From Zoroaster sp. YZ-2022 (Eukaryota; Echinodermata; Asteroidea; Forcipulatida; Zoroasteridae): a stretch of 64,000 nt of DNA. Shown here piece by piece: positions 54,470-64,000 of this stretch. Position numbers and translations under genes: made by a program. Location of the stretch: positions 248,001 through 312,000 of the forward strand of contig CM055831.1 of assembly GCA_029582265.1 (NCBI GenBank). Reading direction: 5' to 3'. The notes under the pieces are model-generated. The model made no database searches and was not told the DNA's origin. It was given only the letters and a program-made list of their open reading frames with translations. Each line of letters starts with the position of its first letter. Position 1 is the first letter of the stretch.

Positions 54470-56430
54470 TTTAGGACAGTTCTGTGTGGTGGAGGAGTCA
54501 GCAATACAACCTTCCCTGAGTATCTGCATGACTTGTACCAGAGAGGTACGTCGAGTGCTGGAACTGAAATACCACGGAGAGGTCCGGAAATGTCTGAGTG
54601 ACTTCCAGGATGTTTTTCCAGTGGGGATCACGACACAGAAGGACAGATGAGGTTAAGCATCACATTCAGACTGGGGCTGCCAGACTGATAAAGGAGAGCC
54701 ATAGTGCCACCCCTGTATGCAATCAACAGGAAATCCAGAGGCAAGTTGTTGATTTGGAGAAGAGGGGTGATAGAGCCATTGGACAGTCCCTGGGCCTCTA
54801 ACGTCGTCTTGGTTGGAAAGAAGGATGAAAACAAGCGCTTATGTGTTGATTACAGGAGGTTATACGCGGTAACCATTAATGATGCCTATCCTGTGCCTCT
54901 CGCATTGATGAAACATTTGATGCATTGAGTGGGGCAAAGTGGTTCTTGACATTTGATTTGGCTTCAGGGTACTGGCAGGTGGCACTGGATGAAGACGCAG
55001 CCAGAAATCCATGTTTGTGGTGAGAAATGGGTTGTATCGGTGAAAATGTATGCCTTTCGGGCTTGTAATGCTCCGGCGACCTTTGAGCGCCTCATGGAGA
55101 AGATTATGGCAGGCTTGCAATGGGACATCCTCATCTATGGGACTTCTCATTCTGTTTTTGTTCGTTGATATCATTGTTTTTCTATCATTGTATCATTGTT
55201 TTTAAAGTTTTATTCCAGTGCAGTGCATCAATAACGTCAATGTTGTGCTGAAAATAGTGTTCTCCATGTAAACGTCCTGATCAGTATATGTTTAAATCAG
55301 CAAACAATGGGAAAAATAAGAAACATTCACTAAAAAAATTAAAATTCCTATACATATTATAAGTTCAAATCTTGGCCAAAGATAGCATCATTTTGCATCT
55401 AAGCCACCTAACATAACCAAAAAATTTCAAATGGGGAGGGGGAAACCCCCTCCTCTTATAATTCTCCCCAGGACGGCGATCACTATACCATCCTGATGTT
55501 CCTTTTCTCTTTCCTCAATGTTGGCAGGTATGCAGACAGCTACGGAGACAAAACCGAGCGTCTCAGGGTGGTGTTGGCTGGTTGAGACACACGCAGGGCT
55601 GAAGTTAAACCCAGCAAGTGTCACTTGTTTCGTCAGTCGGTGGCTCACTTAGGGCATATTAGTGTCCTCAGACGGTGTGGCTACGGATCCACAAAAGTAC
55701 AGGCTGTGGCTGATTTGCCTGTTCCGAGGTGTGTAAGTGATGTGAGAAGCCTTAGGCCTCGCATCCTATTACATGAAGTTTATTCGTGGGTTTGCAGGAT
55801 AGCTAGTCCCTCTGCATGAGTTGGACTGAGAAATCAAGAGATATTTTGTTTGGAGTGAGTCCTGCACAGGCTGCATTCGAGGAGTTGGAAGAGTAGGCTC
55901 CAGACTGCACCGATCTTGTCTCTATCCAATTCCCCGACCAAGATTTCATTATTTGTGGACATATGCCAGTGGTGACGGCATTGGGGCGGTGTTGTCCCAG
56001 GTGCAGGATGGGGACGAGAGTCTTGGCGTACGCAAGTCGTAAGCTAAGTAGACCAGAGAGAAATTATTGTCACCCGTCGAGAATTGTTGACCGTTATGGT
56101 ATACTTGAAGCATTTCCGCCAGTATTTGTACGGTAGAAGGGTCACAGTTAGAACTGGCCATGCGGCACTTCGGTGGTTGCTCAGGTTTAAAAATCCTGAG
56201 GGTCAGTTGGCACGATGGTTGGAGGTGATCTACGAATACGACATTGAAATTCAACATAGTCCTGGCAAGAAGCATTCCAATGCTGATGCGGTGTCGCGAC
56301 GCCAGTGCAAAAGTGTGGCTGAGAAGAGGGCAAGGAAGAGGTGCTGGATGTTGAAGAAGCAAGCCTGTGGTCTTCATGAGGTGCAATCTCAGAAGAAAGA
56401 GTCGCTGGCTAGGGGCCTTGTGGTTGTCAC
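54470..56430 (+). pseudogene. Old Ty3/gypsy reverse transcriptase and RNase H relic
   Basis: Scattered across three frames: LSDFQDVFPVG (54590), [20 protein letters not shown] and [20 protein letters not shown] (54750-54900), TFDLASGYWQVALDED (54945), then CNAPATFERLMEKI (55065). Sequence between about 55150 and 55530 replaces the catalytic YxDD block. VKPSKCHLFRQSVAHLGHI follows at 55600, and RNase H scraps reach HSPGKKHSNADAVSRRQ (56255). Many stops. The 3' LTR of the next element begins at 56425, inside or just after it. Confidence 0.8.
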
Positions 56431-57602
56431 ATAGCCACTATGGGTGGCTCCCTCCATGGCAATGTAGGATGTGAACATGTCTATTTGACTGGACACAATA
56501 ATTAAAAGATCACACTTCTTCAATGACTTATATATACAAATATAATTCTTATTTTAATTCACCTTCACAATCTCCCAAATTCTAGAAAATACTACTGGCG
56601 CAATACACAACTCCAAAAATGTTATAAAAATACTACTGGCGGAATACACAATTTCCATAATAGCTTGTAGCAAAACTCCACCAAAATGTTCCATTCTGGA
56701 ATCACGTTTAAGATGGATTATAATAATAGTTCTGCCATGCAGATGATCACACCAACACCAGAAATAGATGGTCTTTTTGCACAAATAAAGTATCTACGAT
56801 GTGCAGTAAGTTCTCCGGCAATGTCGTTGACCTCGGTGCTTCAAAAGACCCACAGAAATTGTATCATGAAGGAGAACTGTGTCCCCACCTAGCACCACAC
56901 GTAGATCATGCCCAGGATGGACTCCATCTAAGATAATTAATATTAAGAATAACCAAACTCTTCACTGTAGGGGTTTACAATAACTAGGTTCTGAGGAGAC
57001 TTAGAACAAAGTTAATACTATTCTCTAAATTTCATCATGAATTTCTAATTGTACGTGCTCTATTAAATGAATTAAATTTAATACAAATATTCCCATTTCT
57101 CTGCAAATTATTTTGTTACTAAATATCTGATAAAATCTACCAAGATTTACCACTAAAATACCCAGTAAATAAATCAGTAATTATAACTTACGGTCAGGAA
57201 ATTTTAAGTGTAGCATATACACACGTACATGTGTATATAAATGAGCATTCACAAGTGTCCTGTTATCAATGCTACTGCCCAGAACCTGGTCCCACCCAAA
57301 GGAATCTGCTAGCAATTTTTTTTACATGTGCTCCTAACATGGCAAAAAAATGCACACACACCCACACACACAATATTGGAACAATAGCAGCACTTCACAC
57401 ACACTTAGTACTGACCTATTTGATTACTGCCCTCATGGACAAACACTTTGATTCTATTTTTATTAACTACTAATTTATTCGAACTGACTTTAGCAAACCA
57501 AATAAAGGTAAGTAAAATAAACACACTGTGAGGCCTGGTTAGAAAGCTATCTTTACTGAAACTTTTATTACCTATTTACTTAACTAAAGGTCACTTGTGA
57601 CA
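56425..57602 (-). repeat. Probable 3' LTR of the Gmr1-like element
   Basis: On the minus strand it begins TGTCACAAGTGACC directly after the purine-rich TAGGAGGGAGTGAAA and would end at TGTGACA (plus TGTCACA at 56425). The left limit is set by this matching terminus only, since the partner LTR is not in the window. Confidence 0.6.
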
Positions 57603-57659
57603 TTTCACTCCCTCCTAAGGAAATTGTATCTATACATTTTCATTTCGCTGTCTGATAAT

Positions 57660-58206
57660 ACTCTAGGATCTACTGAGAAAATCTGCTCCCACGTTGTCAC
57701 TTCCCTTGATCGCTTCTATCTTAAATCTATAAGGCTTTGCAGGCGAGCCCAGCGCATGATTCTACCATTTGCAACTTTGGCTCGCTGTAAATACATCAAA
57801 GGTTGATAATCAGTTTCAAGGACGAAACGACGACCATATAGATAAGGTTCAAACTTACATACGGCCCATACGATAGCTAAACATTCCTTCTCCATGACAG
57901 AGTATGCTTTTTCCCTCGAAAAGAGCTTCTTACTTGCATACGCCACAGAAACTTTTCACCTTCGTGAACCTGGAGCAAAACTGCTCCAACTCCCAAGTCT
58001 GAAACATCAGTTCTCAAGATAAAATGTTTAGAAATGAAAGGAAGACGAAGGATAGGTGAACTGGTAAGTTTAGATTTTAGAGTACAAAAAGCCTGTTCTT
58101 GACTAGCTTCCCAAGTGATGTTATTTGGTTCTTTATTCCTAGTTTTGTCGGTTAAGGGGGCTTCAATGGCAGCGTAATTAGGAATAAACCTTCTGTAGTA
58201 GTTTGA
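57660..58206 (-). pseudogene. RNase H region of the Gmr1-like element
   Basis: NYYRRFIPNYAAIEAPLTDK (58200-58140), LRTDVSDLGVGAVLLQVHEG (58020-57960), and after a frame change MAYASKKLFSREKAYSVMEK, LAIVWAVCKFEPYLYGR and a VGADFLSRS end near 57665. This is the standard gypsy RNase H, here at the C-terminus of Pol. Confidence 0.8.
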
Positions 58207-58211
58207 CATGC

Positions 58212-59522
58212 TGTCACAATGTGATTGAGTATTTAAATTACTGTGTGAGTGGAGTGACCTGTTGCAGACATTCCTTATTATGTGTACATCAGTGGATTGG
58301 ATTTGAATATTCATCTTTGTAATTATCATAACTATGCATATTGAGTACGTTGGGTCGGACAACAGTCCACTCACAGAGGAATTTTATGGGTTGTTGATCC
58401 TTGACTAAAGTTGGATTGGGTAACAAGGTTGTTACTTTTGTATTTGTTAGATGAGTTGTAATTTTGTGCGTGTTTTACTTGAAGTATTTAAACCTGGAGT
58501 AGGGCGTTGGTCAGGCACTTGGCTGCAAGACATAAGTCGAATTGATATCGGGCATTGAGGCCCGTGTACTTGTGCGCCCATCAGAAGTTACCTGACGGTA
58601 GGGCAATTTTCGTCTGTGGATGCGGAGTAATCCAGGTTGTAGTGCCGTTAATTAGGCTTCGAGAGCCGAGGCAGACACCGGAAGCAGAGTGCCGCATAGA
58701 CGTTGGTGAAGTACTTGGGGTCTTGCAGCCTCGTCACCTCATCAAAAACCAGGTTTAACCTGTAAGTAACTATTTGTACTCGTGTTATTTTGTGAAATAA
58801 GGATACATGAAATTGCTGTTTCATGTATTCAACGGCAATGTTAAATAATTTTACACCAATTATATATTGGAAAGCGTTGAAGTTCTATAGGTATATTGTT
58901 TTTCTGTTGAACAAAACGTTCTTGTAACGCAATGGCGTACTGTGGAAGTATTGAGTTAAAGATGTGCCAATGTACAAAGTTATAGGTGTTACGTTGTAGC
59001 ACTTTTTTTTTTTCAATCGCAGGGTTTTTACCTGGGGCATAAGTCGGGATTCTGTGGTGGGGAAATCGTCTGACGGGCGTGACAACGATGACCAGTCGTG
59101 GCCGCGTTGAGGCGACCTGTGCAGCCTGGACATGAGGGCGGAACACTAGCAGCTGGTCTTCTGGGACCCACACACTTTATATCTCGTGGCCTGGGTGATG
59201 TCTTTTGTGTTATGATTTTAGGATCCTGTTATGTTTGGGTTTTCGTCACATATATATTTTTTGTTGCGACTCAAGTTATTTTGTCTGGCTGTGCCACCGA
59301 TAGATTTTAGGCCAGTGCACAGTGGCGAGTCACTAACTATATTGTTATTAAAGTGTTATTAGCGAGGTAATCGAATGTATGTAATTGTATTTAATAAATA
59401 TATTCTTTATTTTCATACATAAGTTTGTTTGCTCTTCATCTGTCCATGTTGTTACAAGGCGGAGTGCTGCTATTAAGGGTGCAAATTGATCCGACGCTGT
59501 TCTTATGATTTGCATTGTGACA
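58212..59522. mobile_element. Solo LTR inserted in the Gmr1-like pol
   Basis: 1311 bp bounded by TGTCACAATG and CATTGTGACA, with CATGC on both sides (58207-58211 and 59523-59527). TG...CA ends, a five-base duplication and no coding content fit a solo LTR. AATAAA at about 59393 fits a plus orientation. Without it the RT/RNase H frame (SFLGM then NYYRRF) is continuous. Confidence 0.75.
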
Positions 59523-59526
59523 CATG

Positions 59527-60423
59527 CCCAAAAAGGACCTTAGTTGTTTTTTTGGTTTCTGGTTGTTTAGCTTGTTGAATAGTAAGTACTTTTTTCCGGT
59601 CAGGGTTTTAGATGTCCATTTCCAACTATATGACCTAAACATTCAACTTGTTCTTGGCCTATAAAGCATTTGCTTGGACGTACTGTTAGATGGGCACACC
59701 GTAGTCTGCGAAACAACTCGGTCAAAACCTTCACATGTCGTTCCCAAGATATAGTATGAACAAGAATGTCATCGATGTAGTTTATGACACAATCTAGACC
59801 TCGCAAAAGTTTCCCCATAATCCTGCTGAAGGTGGCTGGCGCATTTACCAAGCCAAATGGCATGACAGCAAATTGAAACAACCCGTCTGGAGTAATGAAT
59901 GAAGTGGTTTAGCCCCCTCATCCATTGGCACCTGCTAATATCCTTTGCTCAAATCTATTTTGGTGAAGTAGTTATCTTGACTAAGTTTAGTGAACAATTC
60001 TTCCTGGTCGGGGATTGGCTCAGCGTCGAAAACAAAAACTTGATTTAGCTTTCTAAAATCAACACAGAACCTATTAGATCTATCAGGCTTTTTAACCAAC
60101 ACAATCGGTGAGGCAAATGGGGCATTTGAAGGTTGAATTACACCCATTTTAAGCATAGTGCTTACCTCCTCTTTCACTGTGTCACGAAGGGCATGGGGAA
60201 GTGGATACGGATTACTTCGTATAGGTTCATTCTTATGAAGTGAGATACTGTGTTTTCCCAGAGTAGTTTTTCCTGGTAGGTCCGTGAGGATGTCCGTGTA
60301 GTTACCCAAGAGTCTGTTCACTTCACTTCGCTGGTTTGGATGAAGGTTTGGATTTATGTTGACATCGGTGATTGACTCTTTAGCTTCTAAAGGATGAAGC
60401 TGCAAAAGATTCTCATTAGACAT
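59527..60423 (-). pseudogene. Reverse transcriptase of the Gmr1-like element
   Basis: ATG 60423 opens a linker (ILTDLPGKTTLGKHSISLHK) and RT fingers (NAPFASPIVLVKKPDRSNRF, CVDFRKLNQV). At about 59935 SKGY is followed by TAG where Trp is usual, then a one-base frame change. RT resumes with LFQFAVMPFGLVNAPATFSR, the catalytic YIDD (near 59780), CLGHIVGNG and, after another frame change, KKQLRSFLGM at the solo LTR. The start overlaps the integrase stop by eight bases. Confidence 0.85.
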
Positions 60424-61370
60424 GTTCTGATTCGATGACGGCGGTGCACACTATATCAAAGATAACCTCTGGGCTTTCAAGTTGGGTTTCTGAAATAGCA
60501 CCCAATTCCTCCGATCTTTCAAAATATCGTTTCAAGAGATTAGCATGGAAAACCTTGGAATTACCATTTAGATCAATTCGATAATCCATACAGCCAATTT
60601 TCGCAAGGATGGGGAAAGGACCCTTCCACTGAAGTAGAAGTTTATTTTTGTCGGTGGGTAATAGCAATAATACCTTGTCCCTTACTGTGAAGTCACGTGC
60701 TTTGGTTCGTTTGTCATAGTGATGTTTGTATCTTGTGCTAGCCTTTTGAAGTGCTGTGTGGGCTACTTTACATGTATCCTCTAACCTGTATTTCAAATCT
60801 AGAATATATTGATATGTTAGCTTAGTGTCGATATATTCTTGTTCTCTAGTCCATAATTCACAGAGAATCATCAATGGGCCTCTTACCTGTCTACCATATA
60901 GAAGCTCAAAGGGGAAACCCCGACGTTCTTGTGGTGCTTCTCTTATCGCAAAAAGGAGAGTATTGATATACCAGTCCCAATCAGTGGTTCTTTCCGCACA
61001 CATGCTTTTAAGCATTTGTTTCAAAGTGCCATTGAATCTTTCAACTAAACCATTTCACGAAGGATGGTATGGGGTAGTGGTTATTTTTGTGAAATGATAA
61101 CAGTTTGCTGACTTCCTTCATAAGATGAGAGGTGAACTGAGAACCCTGATCAGTAAGCATCTGCTTTGGGATACCAACTCTAGTAAATACACTGACTAAA
61201 GCTTCTGCAACTCGTTCTGTTTCGATACTAGGAAGAGGTACAGCCTCTGGGTATCGAGTAGCATAGTCGATGATGGTAAGTATGTATCTGTTTCTGTTTG
61301 TAGTCATAGGATGAATAGGGCCCACAATATCAACTGCTATGCGTTCAAAAGGCGATTCAATTAAAGGCAT
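60416..61370 (-). pseudogene. Integrase of the Gmr1-like element, upstream of RT
   Basis: 61370-61041 carries the core: ERIAVDIVGPIHPM (first Asp), YILTIIDYATRYPEAVPLPS, LTDQGSQFTSHLMKEV (second Asp). After a stop and frame change near 61041, at the place of the NYHPxTNGxxERFN block, 61024-60416 gives LLFAIREAPQERRGFPFELL, then YDKRTKARDFTVRDKVLLLL and a GPF/Y module (LQWKGPFPILAKIGCMDYRI). The TAA at 60416-60418 overlaps the RT ATG. The zinc-binding HHCC domain would be right of 61376 and is cut off. Confidence 0.85.
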
Positions 61371-61830
61371 AGTACCTACACTGCAAACAAAAATGGGTAA
61401 AATTTACCCAACATTTTACCCAGCGTTGGTTCAAATATCAGCCCCACCAGATTTTGGGCAATTAATGCCCAACTGTCGTTGGGTAAAGTGTTTACTAAAT
61501 TGTTGGGCAAACCTATCTACACATAGTTGGTTATTTTCAATTACACAACTGTTGGATATGATTAGCATACCATTTGTTGGTTAAACAAATTTGTCCATAT
61601 ATGTAGCACTTTTCAACCAACTGTTTGTGAGATTTTTATCCATTACTTGGGCTTGTTTAAAATATTTGCCCTTACATTGGTCACTTTTCCATCAAATGTT
61701 GGTCACTAGTTTATCCAATTATTGGGCTTGTTTAAATCTGTGTCCATACATTGGTCATTTTTCCACTAATTGTTGGTCAATATTTTTTACCAATTACTGG
61801 GATGGTTGGAATTGAATTACACAGACGTTG

Positions 61831-63577
61831 GGAATCACAAGAAACAGTTTTTACGATTTTATTCTTTTTTAATTTATTAAACTTTTCAAACTTCCAACAC
61901 TTAAACAAAGTAAGCTTTAAAAATAACACATTTCGTTGAAGGAGACTCTGAGGTAGAAACTTGTTTTGATAAATAATCTGAAACTAAGTGAGTTTTAATG
62001 ATGTTTAAAGCTTTGCGTAGTATGATTGTAGCTATCACATATTAAACACAATCTGAATAAAAATTAATGAGCTGTAAAATAATAATAATATTTAAAAAAA
62101 ATATATATATAAAAAAAAAAATAAAAAATAAAAAAAAAAAATAAAAAATAAATAAATCATCTATTTGTATACCCCCCCCCCCAATTAAATCACCTATATT
62201 TCAATTATTTGTGACTTGTAATATCATGTCGCATACCAATGAGACATTTGTAACAATCACTTGTTTTAGGGTTTTAAAATGCAGGGGGGGGGGGGGTGGG
62301 GTCCTCGAGCAGAATGTGCAAAATTTACCATTATTTGGCTCAATGGATCAACCACCTGTCAGTAACAACCAACTCTCTATCAGTAACAATAAATAAATGA
62401 GACATATTACCAATTTTGAGCTTCATTGATTCCAAAAAAAAATAATAATAAAAATTAAGCTTTTTTATACAGTAATTGTTCTTACTTTTTAATTTAACTT
62501 TGTTGTTGTTTGTTCAATGAAGCGAAATGTGTGAATATGTCTCGTTTATCCCTTGTTACTGATAGAGAGTTGGTTGTCACTGACAAAGTTGGTTGTTCCG
62601 TTTAGCACAGATAACAGAACATTTGGCAAATCCTATTTGAGCCCCCCCGCCACCCATTCACAACATAGCTGCAAATAATTGATAAGCAACATGACATGAA
62701 CAGGTCACAATAACCGAAATATAGGTGATTAAAAAAAATTGCTGAACCTTTTTCGAGGGGTTTAGAACCAAAACATGATGTTACTGCAATTCTTTATGTG
62801 ATCTTAGCAAAAGACTTCTTTCGCAAGTTATATCTTATAATCACTGAAATTAAATTTTTGGAAATAGACACTTGTTTGTTTATACATTTTTTCCTCAAAA
62901 GTAATAAATTTGCATGACATTAAGCAATATACTACTTTGTCAAATTATATTTAACAAAAAGTAACTCTTTGGAAAATAAACACTTTTTTACTTTCTTTTT
63001 GTTTGTTCCTCAAAAGTAAACACACATTTTTCTATTTTACCCAATAATCAAAATTTGTTGGGGTGAAAAACATTTTTTTGGACTGCTTCATAAAATCTAG
63101 AAGTATTTGTTTCCAAATTAAAAACAGTAACAGTTTGGAGAATCATCACTAAAAAAAACACCAGATTTATACATTTCACACTTTAAACAATTTCCCAGTA
63201 TGCTTCAAAGGGAAAGAAAATCAATAATAAATTAATAAATCTTTGATTTACATGTTACTACATTTACCAAGTTTAATCTTTATGTGAAATTTTTTTTGCC
63301 AGAAATAATACATATACTTAGTAATTCTAAGTTTAGTTAGAAGAACCAAAGTAATTACTTTTAATGAAGCTTGAAACCAGTTAGAAGGTAAAAGTGTCAC
63401 CTAAGGAGGTTTAGGTTTAAGTAACCTGATAAAGAAAGAAGACACATGTTTTGTTTTGTTTTTTCAAAATTTCTTGATAGTCTTAAAAATATACCCAAGG
63501 CAAGTGTTATGGACTTTCAGGTCTGCGCTGTAAAACACAGCAAATAAAAGAAAATAAAGCCAATGATCAAACTTATC
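61831..63577. other. Non-coding interior of the SAM-gene element
   Basis: AT-rich with A-runs at 62092-62156, a C-run near 62172 and a G-run at 62284-62296. The words CAACCACCTGTCAGTAACAA and AACCAACTCTCTATCAGTAA (about 62350) recur inverted near 62560 (TTACTGATAGAGAGTTGGTT), giving a hairpin of about 200 bp span. Probably the 3' untranslated region and flank. Confidence 0.5.
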
Positions 63578-63913
63578 TCATGGAAGATTTCGGAAAGCCA
63601 AAAAGGCTCTCAGTCCTCTAAGAGTTGGACTATCCTTGTGTGTTGGAGTTCCAGGTTGGTTGAAAACACACCTCTCAAAGAATTTGCAGACACTTCTGCA
63701 ACGTTGCTGGTATTGACAATCGAGGACGAAGTGACCCTTGTAGCAGACATCGATTGCCTTCATTAGGGATGGTTGCGGAATGGCCTTCTTTTCAATAATC
63801 ATGAAGACGCTGGACGGTTGTAGCACTGATTTGCTGTACAAAGCGAGCAGGAATGGCTGAGGGCGTTTTGTTGCATCAATTCTGGTTAAGTAGGTTGGCA
63901 TGTGTACAATCTC
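63578..63913 (-). CDS. Last coding exon of a SAMD3-like protein
   Basis: A good acceptor (TTTATATGCAG) at 63914 opens EIVHMPTYLTRIDATKRPQP, then LYSKSVLQPSSVFMIIEKKA, KAIDVCYKGHFVLDCQYQQR, CKFFERCVFNQPG and LRGLRAFLAFRNLP before the stop. The plan (PQPFLLAL, an AxDxxxKxHFVLxxxY block, then an aromatic FFxxCVxN helix) matches from memory the C-terminal region of SAMD3-like proteins, whose N-terminal SAM exon is found in the other copy of this element at 23107. The exon is intact; upstream exons lie beyond the window. Confidence 0.5.
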   Translation of the reverse strand, partial: EIVHMPTYLTRIDATKRPQPFLLALYSKSVLQPSSVFMIIEKKAIPQPSLMKAIDVCYKGHFVLDCQYQQRCRSVCKFFERCVFNQPGTPTHKDSPTLRGLRAFLAFRNLP

Positions 63914-64000
63914 CTGCATATAAATGAACAAGAAAATATATATTAATTTGGTTTAACCCTGACACTGATGTGTGATGAGCACTGTATACTCAGCGCTTCC

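Larger units (their letters stand above)
56425..61376 (-). mobile_element. Gmr1-like gypsy-group retrotransposon with integrase upstream of RT, interrupted on both sides
   Basis: On the minus strand the order is integrase (61370-60416), RT (60423-59600), RNase H (59590-57660), polypurine tract, 3' LTR (57602-56425). The 5' part is cut at 61376 by the SAM-gene element, so protease, gag and 5' LTR are outside or lost. A 1311-bp solo LTR sits between RT and RNase H. Confidence 0.8.
61377..64000 (-). mobile_element. CACTGCAAA-ended element with TTGGGTAAA repeats, copy 2 (runs off the right edge)
   Basis: TA at 61377-61378, CACTGCAAAC at 61379, then about 430 bp of TGGGTAAAATTTACCCAAC, TTGGTT and GTTGGGCAAA variants in both orientations (61392-61830). 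It interrupts the Gmr1-like integrase. The last exon of a SAMD3-like gene lies at 63578-63913 on minus, so this is the element's gene-3' end. Confidence 0.7.

Noticed and set aside
58212..59522. DNA transposon with 10-bp inverted ends
   Set aside because: TG...CA ends, five-base duplication, poly(A) signal and no coding content fit a solo LTR better.
63727..63737. CGAAGTGAC word as part of the motif family
   Set aside because: Single copy inside the SAMD3-like exon; same for 19601. Judged chance matches.

Overview
The window looks like nuclear DNA of a marine invertebrate, most likely a deuterostome such as an echinoderm or hemichordate. The reasons are GT-AG introns, AT-rich spacers, frequent ACATGT and TAGGCCTA words, a tRNA-like SINE ending in (ATT)n, DIRS, Ty3/gypsy and PIF/Harbinger elements, and a gypsy-group element whose pol order (integrase before reverse transcriptase) is known mainly from deuterostomes. 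The species cannot be fixed from sequence alone. One 500-base assembly gap lies at 46346-46845. I see no ordinary conserved single-copy host gene; almost everything recognisable is a mobile element, a captured virus, or a gene family that travels with mobile elements.

Layout. 1-2332: endogenous parvovirus capsid gene (minus strand, phospholipase A2 domain, frameshifted). 2739-4219: three-exon gene with the P2X7-type cysteine-rich intracellular domain. 5716-6039: THAP-like exon. 6409-15139: young Ty3/gypsy element on the minus strand with two near-identical LTRs, a TATA target duplication, a tRNA-Ser primer site, gag, pol and a readable -1 frameshift site. 15400-18213: endogenous parvovirus NS1 relic on the plus strand, interrupted by a segment full of TCACGAAGTGA motifs. 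18783-20601 and 39008-40163: two copies of a CAGGCATGAGAAT-ended DNA element carrying a BED-like zinc finger; a LINE sits inside the first. 22742-26471 and 61377 to the right edge: two copies of a CACTGCAAA-ended element with degenerate TTGGGTAAA-type subterminal repeats, carrying the first and last exons of what looks like one SAM-domain (SAMD3-like) gene. 27440-28630: gypsy integrase relic. 30143-32646: apparently complete PIF/Harbinger transposon with a Myb/SANT-like gene and an intact HARBI1 nuclease. 41580-45895: DIRS-type retroelement split by a long-inverted-repeat DNA element. 50300-51660: Tc1/mariner relic with a SINE inside. 53900-54301: cysteine-rich CXC-motif relic. 54470-56430: gypsy reverse transcriptase relic. 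56425-61376: a second gypsy-group element with integrase upstream of RT (Gmr1-like), itself carrying a solo LTR and interrupted by the SAM-domain element.

How the parts fit. The right third can be read as a time series of nested insertions: gypsy relic, then Gmr1-like element, then solo LTR and SAM-gene element inside it. The left third is a split or doubly integrated parvovirus with a recent gypsy between its two genes. The theme most worth following is DNA elements with short defined termini and degenerate oligonucleotide repeats next to those termini, each carrying a non-transposase-looking multi-copy gene (SAM-domain, BED-like finger, CXC/long-inverted-repeat family).
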